A DNA stretch of 7,350 nt from SVQP01 sp045606685. GTDB taxonomy: Bacteria; Bacillota; Clostridia; Oscillospirales; CAG-272. A program made the position numbers and the translations under genes. The stretch spans positions 1-7,350 of the forward strand of contig JAZUSJ010000201.1 in the NCBI GenBank assembly GCA_045606685.1, written 5' to 3'. Positions 1 through 5,160 of the stretch are shown here, piece by piece (the first letter of the stretch is position 1; every line of letters starts with the position of its first letter). Under the pieces are notes generated by a model, which ran no database searches, was not told the origin of the DNA, and saw nothing but the letters and a program-made list of their open reading frames with translations.

Positions 1-378
1 CTTGCCTGTAATGCCGATGACATCCTCCAGCGTGCCGTAAGGCTTGCCTGCATCCGACAGCATGACGTCCCCCGGACGCAGAAGGCCGAACAGGCCAATG
101 GTCAGCGCCTGCGTGCCATTGACGATCTGATGGCGCACGAATGCCGCCTCGGCATCCATCACGTCCGCCCAGATGGCATCCAAGGTATCTCTGCCGCGGT
201 CATCGTAGCCGTAGCCGCTGGTAGAGTCAAACATGGTCATGCCCACGCGATGCTCGCGGAAGGCGTCCATGATCTTTTGCGTATTGTGAAACGAGATCTG
301 ATCAATGCGTGCAAAGTGAGGCACGAGAGCTGCCTCTGCCTCGGCCGCAAGATCCCATATTTTCTGTGAAAAATTCAT
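1..378 (-). CDS. Aluminium resistance / methionine gamma-lyase family PLP-dependent protein, N-terminal part (cut by window edge)
   Basis: The first 126 residues of a fold-type I PLP-dependent enzyme of the 'aluminium resistance protein' family (Pfam Alum_res), often annotated as methionine gamma-lyase family; its substrate is not settled. Family words are visible: 'TSGYGYDDRGRDTLD' (residues about 53-67), 'FVRHQIVNGTQAL' (about 80-92), 'LLRPGDVMLS' and 'GKPYGTLEDVIGITG' near the edge. In homologues the Gly/Thr-rich stretch after the VRxQ word contributes to the cofactor phosphate site; the Schiff-base lysine lies beyond the window, so catalytic competence cannot be judged. The start is ATG at 378, with an AGGGGG ribosome site at 388-383 four bases upstream. 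It follows the third M42 gene by 24 bases with no terminator, so it is probably the fifth gene of the murD operon. The protein is presumably cytosolic, as no signal peptide is seen. The family is confident; the reaction is uncertain. Confidence 0.85.
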   Translation of the reverse strand, partial: MNFSQKIWDLAAEAEAALVPHFARIDQISFHNTQKIMDAFREHRVGMTMFDSTSGYGYDDRGRDTLDAIWADVMDAEAAFVRHQIVNGTQALTIGLFGLLRPGDVMLSDAGKPYGTLEDVIGITGK

Positions 379-402
379 ATTTCCCCCTGTATATCGCGCA
401 TC

Positions 403-1410
403 TTATTCTTTTTTATCGCTGTGCAAATAAAGCAACGCGATCTCCACGCAAAGTCTGGTGTCACCCAGATCAAACATCTCCACACCCGAATGGATATAGC
501 GCGTGGGGATGGAAAGCGCACCGACCTTGACGCCCGTGCCGCTCTTTTGTACGGCAGAGGTATCCGTGCCGCCTGCGGTCAGGATCTCGTACTGGTATTT
601 AAAACCCTTTTCCTTGGCCAGCTTGACCAGTCTGTCCACAACACCCTTGTGGCAAAGCACCGAGCTATCCTTTACCTTGATGGCAGCACCGCCGCCAAGC
701 TCGCAAGCCATGGGCTTTGCGCCTACGGTATCTCCCGTGGCCGTTACGTCAAAGTTGATGCAATAGTCGGGGCAGATCTGCTCTGCGGCAGCACCCGCAC
801 CGCGCACACCGACCTCCTCCTGGACGGCAAAGACGAAATACACGTCATCTGCGCAGGGCTCTGCGGCAAGACGCTGTGCAATCTCGATCATGATCGCACA
901 ACCGATGCGATCGTCGATCGGTCTGCCCGCAATTCTGCGTGCTGAGAGCTTGATGATGTTGGGCGCTACCGAGAAAAAGTCACCGATGGCAACGCGCTTT
1001 TCCGCGTCACGCGCATCCTTTGCGCCAATATCGACCACCATCTTGTCATACGTCCAGTCATTGGGCTTGACACCTGCCTCGGGAACCAGCACGCCTCTCT
1101 GTCCGTTTTCAAATACGACCTCGGAGAACGCAGATGCCGAGAAATGGATGCCGCCGATGGGTGCCAAGCGCAGCATTCCGTTCTTTTCAATGTGTGTGAC
1201 CACAAAGCCGATCTCATCCATATGTGCGACCAGCATGATCTTTCTTCTCTTGTCTCCCGTTCCCTTTTTGTAGGCAATCAGCGATCCCATGGCATCGGTG
1301 GTCACCTTGTCGCAAAGCGGGTTCATATATTCAGCGATCTTGGCGGCAACGGCACTCTCTCTGCCCGAAATACCGCTCACGTTTACCAAATGCTTGAGTG
1401 TTGTCAGCAT
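403..1410 (-). CDS. M42 family metallopeptidase (TET-type aminopeptidase), third copy, active-site intact
   Basis: A 335-residue cytosolic di-metal aminopeptidase of the M42 (FrvX/YsdC/CelM, glutamyl-aminopeptidase-like) family, at the usual full length. The family removes N-terminal residues from peptides, and its members typically form dodecameric tetrahedra. All expected site residues are present: His63 and Asp65 in 'VAHMDEIGF', Asp166/Asp167 in 'PIDDRIGC', Glu198 (catalytic base) and Glu199 (ligand) in 'VQEEVGVRGA', Asp221 in 'INFDVT', the 'GGTD' word at 280-283, and His307 in 'RYIHSGVEM'. The PDZ-like dimerisation insert lies at roughly 70-160. The start is ATG at 1410. Its ribosome site AAAGGAG (1424-1418) lies inside the last codons of the preceding M42 gene, and only four bases separate that gene's stop from this start, so the two are probably translationally linked. 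Substrate preference (Glu, Leu, Lys or other) cannot be read from sequence. Confidence 0.95.
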   Translation of the reverse strand: MLTTLKHLVNVSGISGRESAVAAKIAEYMNPLCDKVTTDAMGSLIAYKKGTGDKRRKIMLVAHMDEIGFVVTHIEKNGMLRLAPIGGIHFSASAFSEVVFENGQRGVLVPEAGVKPNDWTYDKMVVDIGAKDARDAEKRVAIGDFFSVAPNIIKLSARRIAGRPIDDRIGCAIMIEIAQRLAAEPCADDVYFVFAVQEEVGVRGAGAAAEQICPDYCINFDVTATGDTVGAKPMACELGGGAAIKVKDSSVLCHKGVVDRLVKLAKEKGFKYQYEILTAGGTDTSAVQKSGTGVKVGALSIPTRYIHSGVEMFDLGDTRLCVEIALLYLHSDKKE

Positions 1411-1414
1411 AGCG

Positions 1415-2491
1415 TTACTCCTTTATCTCTTCAAGGTAAGAGAACAAAAGATCTCTTACCGCATAATAATCCGAAACCTTTGCAACCTGCACGGGAGCGT
1501 GCAGATTTCTGATGGGATATCCCACCGACAGCATGCGCACACCGCGCGCACCCTGCTGTACACTACCGCCCAGCTGCGCCTTGGGGGAGGCACAGACAGC
1601 CTGTACGGCAATGCCCTTTTTCTCAGCGCACGCACGCACGTCTGCGGTATATTCCTTGTCGTAAATGGCGGAGGAATCAAGGAAAGCGACGGCTGCACCC
1701 TGTCCCAGCGCGCACATGCGTACCGTTTCGCTGACACCGGGATAATCCAGCGCCTCTCTTGCCTCCACGATGACGGCAACGTCCGGCTTGACAGCCGCTG
1801 CTGCCACGCGCGCTGCACTGAAGGCAGCCTGTGCGCAATCGGTAAAGGCTACGTACAGATCGTACGGCAGCTTTACCCTGCCCGATCTGAGCATGCGCAG
1901 CACCTCGATCAGGGCAGCACAGCCAAGTCTGGATTCCAGCGCCTTTGCACTCATAAACGCATTTTGCTCGCCAAAGCGCTCAAAAGGCGTAACAAACGTA
2001 GCCATTGAGCCAACGCCTACGTATTTCTCTGCTTCCTCGGCACTTTCTGCACCGATGTCGATATACATTTTGCGCACGGGAGTCAGCTTGCGACGCTCCT
2101 CCGCGCTTTGCAGATGAATGGCCTTGGAGGCCACGATGCCCTTGATCACACGCTGCTCATCCCCGATCAAAAGGCTCTTGCCGCCAAGCACGCGCGGATC
2201 AATATCCCCCACCGTGCTGAATTTGAGGTGTCCCTTGTCGGATACACGATTGATGATCAGGCCAACCTCGTCCATGCCCGTGCAAAGCAGAACGCGGCGC
2301 GGGTTCTTTGCGTCGTAGCCCTCACCGCCACCGCACACCTTGGCAACCACGTTTCCCACACGGTCCACAAAGTAGTCGTTGATCACATCCGCAATCTGAC
2401 CAACGATCGCTTCTCTGACCGGATCGCAGCAGCCCGAAGGGCCGAATTCCCGGCATAATTGTTCGATCAGTTCAAGTCCGTAATATTTCAT
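1415..2491 (-). CDS. M42-family protein lacking the metal and catalytic residues (probable inactive paralogue), middle copy
   Basis: A 358-residue member of the M42 peptidase fold with a clean reading frame but a degraded active site. Framework words persist: 'MDEVGLIINRVSDKG' (73-87), 'MYIDIGAESAEEAEKYVGVG' (142-161), and a C-terminal 'YPIRNLHAPV' (325-334). Compared with the two neighbouring paralogues, the first metal His is Gly72, the bridging-Asp word DDR is 'LESR' (185-188), the adjacent Glu pair is Ala220-Gln221, the next Asp ligand is Glu243, and GGTD is 'KAQL' (304-307). Only Asp74 and His331 remain. The family role is peptide trimming in cytosolic TET particles; this copy is more likely a structural, regulatory or peptide-binding subunit (inference). 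The start at 2491 is chosen because GGAGGA sits nine bases upstream and forms an ATGA overlap with the first M42 gene; an in-frame ATG at 2524 would add 11 residues but has no such support. Divergence rather than decay is likely, since no stop or frameshift is present. Confidence 0.88.
   Translation of the reverse strand: MKYYGLELIEQLCREFGPSGCCDPVREAIVGQIADVINDYFVDRVGNVVAKVCGGGEGYDAKNPRRVLLCTGMDEVGLIINRVSDKGHLKFSTVGDIDPRVLGGKSLLIGDEQRVIKGIVASKAIHLQSAEERRKLTPVRKMYIDIGAESAEEAEKYVGVGSMATFVTPFERFGEQNAFMSAKALESRLGCAALIEVLRMLRSGRVKLPYDLYVAFTDCAQAAFSAARVAAAAVKPDVAVIVEAREALDYPGVSETVRMCALGQGAAVAFLDSSAIYDKEYTADVRACAEKKGIAVQAVCASPKAQLGGSVQQGARGVRMLSVGYPIRNLHAPVQVAKVSDYYAVRDLLFSYLEEIKE
1418..1424 (-). 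promoter_or_regulatory. Ribosome binding site of the third M42 gene, embedded in the preceding coding sequence
   Basis: AAAGGAG on the minus strand, seven bases before the ATG at 1410, is made of the final Lys-Glu codons of the middle M42 gene plus one base. Ribosomes finishing the middle gene therefore uncover or re-use this site, so its output is tied to that gene. Confidence 0.75.
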
Positions 2492-3528
2492 CTTGCAAAC
2501 TCCTCCCCGATCTGTTTTGCACAAATAAACGCACTCACCGCATCTGCCACCGCCTGTGCATCACGCAGATCCAGCACCTCGGTAGACGAGTGCATATTCT
2601 TGATAGGCAGACTGACAAGCACGGTCGGCACACCGTCTCCGGTCAGCCACAGGCGATTGGCATTGGTACCCGTGCTGCCTCCCGAGGCACCGCAGGTATA
2701 GGGGATCTGCTTCTGATCAAGCAGCGCGGCGGTCATCTTGGTCAGCGCCCTGTTGGTAATGGGCGCGTAATCCACCACTGCACCGCTGCCAAAGCTTGCC
2801 AAGGGCAGGTCGGCCGTTTCGGGAGTGGATGCATGCGTGACGTCAATGACCATGGCGTAATCGGGACAGATGCTGCTGCCGCCTGTCAAAGCGCCCAGCA
2901 TACTGGTCTCCTCGCCCGCAGAGAACAAAAAGTACACGTCCCCTGCCATATCCTCGGCCTTGACCGCACCGATGCCGTAGGCTGCGCAAGCACCGCAAGC
3001 CTTATCATCAAAGGCCTTGCCTGCCAGTCGGTCGCCAAGCAGACCGGTATACGTGGGCATAAAGCCGATGGAAGCACCGTTGGAGATCATCTTTTTTAGC
3101 TCATGCGCACTCCAGCCGGTGTCGATATACAGCTGTCCGATCTCGGGCAGCGCCTCAGCGTCACCGCCCAACAGACGCGTGGGCATGGTGCAAACAATGC
3201 CCTGTACGTTCTTTTTTCCGTAAATGATGACCTTAGCCCCGGGCAGGATGCGCGTATCCACACCGCCTACGTTGGTAAAGCGGACAAATCCCTCCTCGGT
3301 AATGTCGGTCACCATCATACCGATCTCATCAAAGTGCGCGTCCACCAAGATCTTGGGCGCGTTCTTTCTGCCGCAACGCTTGATGAAAACGTGGTTGCCC
3401 ACGCCATCGGTGACGTGCTCGTCAAACAGGTCGTAGAGAATGCGCTCTGCGCCCTGCGTGCTTGCCGCCTCCGCGCCCGATACCGAATACAGGCCGCACA
3501 GCGACGTGATCAATGCTTTCAGATCCAT
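2488..3528 (-). CDS. M42 family metallopeptidase (TET-type aminopeptidase), first copy, active-site intact
   Basis: A 346-residue di-metal aminopeptidase of the M42 family, full length and cytosolic (no signal peptide). The site residues are in order: His65 and Asp67 in 'VDAHFDEIGMMV', Asp174/Asp175 in 'AFDDKACGA', Glu206 and Glu207 in 'FSAGEETSMLGA', Asp229 in 'VIDVTHASTP', and His313 in 'PIKNMHSSTEV'. Two details depart from the common family pattern and from the third copy: DDK replaces DDR, and 'GGSTGTNANRLW' (283-294) stands where GGTD is usual. A distinct substrate preference is therefore possible. The ATG at 3528 is preceded by AGAGGAAA and begins 22 bases after the murD stop. Its TGA stop overlaps the ATG of the next gene (ATGA, 2491-2488), which predicts translational coupling with the inactive paralogue. 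It is likely driven by the promoter upstream of murD. Confidence 0.95.
   Translation of the reverse strand: MDLKALITSLCGLYSVSGAEAASTQGAERILYDLFDEHVTDGVGNHVFIKRCGRKNAPKILVDAHFDEIGMMVTDITEEGFVRFTNVGGVDTRILPGAKVIIYGKKNVQGIVCTMPTRLLGGDAEALPEIGQLYIDTGWSAHELKKMISNGASIGFMPTYTGLLGDRLAGKAFDDKACGACAAYGIGAVKAEDMAGDVYFLFSAGEETSMLGALTGGSSICPDYAMVIDVTHASTPETADLPLASFGSGAVVDYAPITNRALTKMTAALLDQKQIPYTCGASGGSTGTNANRLWLTGDGVPTVLVSLPIKNMHSSTEVLDLRDAQAVADAVSAFICAKQIGEEFAR
2501..2506 (-). promoter_or_regulatory. Ribosome binding site deciding the start of the middle M42 gene
   Basis: The minus strand reads GGAGGA within a longer GGGGAGGA, nine bases before the ATG at 2491. It lies inside the end of the upstream M42 gene. 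It supports the ATGA-overlap start and argues against the in-frame ATG at 2524, which lies upstream of it. Confidence 0.75.
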
Positions 3529-3550
3529 AAAATTTCCTCTGTTTTTCTAT

Positions 3551-4972
3551 TTATAATTGGTTGACTATCTTACAAAACGTGCGTCCGCGGTGCGCAAAAT
3601 TTTCAAATGCGTCAAAGCTGGCGCAGGCGGGAGAGAGCAAAACCATCTCGCCCTTTTTCGCATGCCCGGCCGCACAGCGTACGGCCGCCTCGAAATCCGC
3701 TTCTCTGTAAATGGGAAGATTCAAATCTCCCTCGCTGCACTCGTCCAGCGCCTTGGCAATGGCATCGGCCGTCGCGCCCGTCAGCACCACACCGCACGCG
3801 CGCTCGCGCAAGACCTTGGCCAACGGCGCAAACGGGATATGCTTATCGTATCCGCCGCAGATCACCCACGCGCTTCTTGGCGGGATGCCCGAAAGTGCGG
3901 CTGCGGTTCTTGTGGGCGTGGAATCGATCGAGCTGTTATAGAACTTGACGCCATCCTTTTCGCGCACGAATTCAAAGCGATGCTCCACACCGCCAAAGCT
4001 GCGCGCCACGCTCTGCGCCATCTCGGGCGTGATCAGATCCTGTGTCAGCGCAATGGCCGTCATGTAATTCTCCACGTTATGCATGCCGGGCAGCTTGATA
4101 TCCGATACCGCCAGCATTGCTCTTTCGCTCTTGCCGTCCGAGCAAACGATCACACCGTCACGGAGAAAAACCGCCTTGCCCGCTCTGCCCTGCATGATGC
4201 TCTCGTAGTCGTGCAATTTGGAAGAAAACAGCACGACGGGTACGGCAGCGCGATCCACAAGCTCCATGCAAAGCGCGTTGTCGCGGTTGGTGACCAGCAT
4301 GCCTGCGCCAAGCCCCCGATAGATATGGCTCTTGGCCGCAATATATTCATCCATGCCCGTATGCCAATCCAGATGATTTGGGCTGAGATTGGTGATGGCA
4401 CTGCGCACGGGTGCGCGCTGCATGGTCATAAGCTGAAAGCTGGAAAGCTCCACGATGGCAAAGTCGTCCTCGGTCATCTCGGCCGAGTACGGCATGAGCG
4501 GTGTACCGATATTACCGCCCACGTACGCGTGGCCGTAACCGCGCTGCTTCAAAAAGGCCTTGATCAGATGCCAGGTCAGCGTGGTCGTGGTGGTCTTGCC
4601 GTCACTTCCCGTCACACCGATCACGCGCGCCTTGGTCGTTTCCATGAAAAGCTCCATTTCGCTGGTCAGCACGGCACCGCGCTCAAGTGCCGCCACGATC
4701 TCGGGCTTATCGGGGCGAAAGCCGGGTGAGCGAACGATCACGTCTCCATCCAGCGTGGAGAGATAATTCTCACCGCAGAAAAACTCCACGCCCCGCTCTT
4801 GCAAGGAAAGGGCGATTGCTCCCAACTGCTCGGGAGTCTTTTTATCGTAAACGCGTATACACGCGGCACCAAGCTCAAAGAGTACATCGGCCAGCATGGT
4901 GTTGGACACACCAAAGCCCAAAAGGCAGCAAACACCGCCGTGAATTGCCGACAGAATGGGAGAATCGTTCAT
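3551..4972 (-). CDS. murD: UDP-N-acetylmuramoylalanine--D-glutamate ligase (MurD)
   Basis: A cytoplasmic Mur ligase of 473 residues that adds D-glutamate to UDP-MurNAc-L-alanine using ATP, an essential step of peptidoglycan precursor synthesis. An N-terminal nucleotide-sugar domain opens with 'LLGFGVSNTMLAD' (17-29). The ATP loop is 'GVTGSDGKTTTTT' (119-131, Lys126). The MurD-specific word 'VELSSFQL' lies at 174-181, 'NLSPNHLDWH' at 195-204 is followed by Lys214, the expected carbamylated lysine, and the C-terminal domain has 'ICGGYDKHIPF' and 'LLSPACASFDAFENFAHRG'. The substrate loop reads 'YNSSIDSTPTRT' where E. coli-type enzymes have NDSKATN, a form I associate with clostridial MurD. The start is ATG 4972 because GAGG (4983-4980) lies seven bases upstream; the in-frame GTG at 4978 would be one base from it. 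It is the first gene of the operon and sits outside a dcw cluster, next to peptidases. Confidence 0.97.
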   Translation of the reverse strand: MNDSPILSAIHGGVCCLLGFGVSNTMLADVLFELGAACIRVYDKKTPEQLGAIALSLQERGVEFFCGENYLSTLDGDVIVRSPGFRPDKPEIVAALERGAVLTSEMELFMETTKARVIGVTGSDGKTTTTTLTWHLIKAFLKQRGYGHAYVGGNIGTPLMPYSAEMTEDDFAIVELSSFQLMTMQRAPVRSAITNLSPNHLDWHTGMDEYIAAKSHIYRGLGAGMLVTNRDNALCMELVDRAAVPVVLFSSKLHDYESIMQGRAGKAVFLRDGVIVCSDGKSERAMLAVSDIKLPGMHNVENYMTAIALTQDLITPEMAQSVARSFGGVEHRFEFVREKDGVKFYNSSIDSTPTRTAAALSGIPPRSAWVICGGYDKHIPFAPLAKVLRERACGVVLTGATADAIAKALDECSEGDLNLPIYREADFEAAVRCAAGHAKKGEMVLLSPACASFDAFENFAHRGRTFCKIVNQL

Positions 4973-4979
4973 GCACACA

Positions 4980-4983
4980 CCTC
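4980..4983 (-). promoter_or_regulatory. Ribosome binding site deciding the murD start
   Basis: The minus strand reads GAGG here, seven bases before the ATG at 4972. The alternative in-frame GTG at 4978 would begin one base after it, which is too close, so the shorter protein is preferred. Confidence 0.65.
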
Positions 4984-5017
4984 ACAATCCATACTATCCC
5001 ATATTATTTCATTATGT

Positions 5018-5046
5018 ATTATACTGCTTTGTTTTATTTTTTGCAA
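5018..5046 (-). promoter_or_regulatory. Sigma-A-type promoter for the murD-M42 operon
   Basis: On the minus strand TTGCAA (5046-5041; four of six consensus bases) and a perfect TATAAT (5023-5018) are separated by exactly 17 bases. Transcription would begin near 5011, giving a leader of about 40 bases before the murD ATG at 4972. No other promoter or terminator stands out between here and the left edge, so the whole leftward gene set probably depends on this one. Confidence 0.75.
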
Positions 5047-5097
5047 TAGAATTCCCCGATAATTTACGCACTGTACAAATATTTTACGAAAAAACTC

Positions 5098-5126
5098 TTT
5101 TCAAAACCGCAAAAAAATGATATAAT
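5098..5126 (+). promoter_or_regulatory. Sigma-A-type promoter with extended -10 for the topoisomerase gene
   Basis: TTTTCA (5098-5103; four of six consensus bases) and a perfect TATAAT (5121-5126) are 17 bases apart. A TG at 5118-5119 gives the extended TGnTATAAT form, which compensates for the weak -35. A-rich runs surround it and may help the upstream contact. The start would be near 5133, leaving a leader of about 28 bases before the ATG at 5161. An in-frame ATG at 5125 overlaps the -10 and so cannot be the translation start from this promoter. Confidence 0.8.
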
Positions 5127-5150
5127 GTATCTTGGATATATATTAGTGAC

Positions 5151-5155
5151 GGAGG
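5151..5155 (+). promoter_or_regulatory. Ribosome binding site deciding the topoisomerase start
   Basis: A strong GGAGG lies five bases before the ATG at 5161. It fixes the start there and removes the 12 extra residues that an upstream in-frame ATG at 5125 would give. Confidence 0.85.
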
Positions 5156-5160
5156 AATAC

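Larger units (their letters stand above)
4973..5160. other. Divergent intergenic region between murD and the topoisomerase gene
   Basis: This is 188 bases of A+T-rich DNA between two divergently read genes. It holds the two promoters and start-site signals listed separately. The direct repeat TTTACG occurs at 5063-5068 and 5083-5088, exactly 20 bases apart, upstream of the rightward -35. An imperfect palindrome (5073-5087, five of seven pairs) overlaps the second copy. No small reading frame or hairpin terminator is convincing here. Confidence 0.6.

Noticed and set aside
421..2008. Plus-strand open frames (421-945, 1289-2008 and others) opposite the M42 genes
   Set aside because: They are shadows of the minus-strand M42 genes, with no family resemblance and no ribosome sites.
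1415..2491. Calling the middle M42 gene a pseudogene
   Set aside because: There is no stop, frameshift or truncation, and its translation signals are strong; loss of catalytic residues alone fits an inactive but functional subunit better.
2489..2524. Longer start of the middle M42 protein at 2524
   Set aside because: It adds 11 residues not resembling the paralogues' N-termini, and the strong GGAGGA lies downstream of it and points to 2491.
3557..4729. 390-codon open frame on the plus strand opposite murD
   Set aside because: It is antisense to a motif-complete MurD; the composition is His/Arg/Gly-rich noise with no start signal.
5125..5160. Longer start of the topoisomerase at 5125
   Set aside because: The ATG overlaps the -10 box, so it would not be in the mRNA; GGAGG points to 5161.
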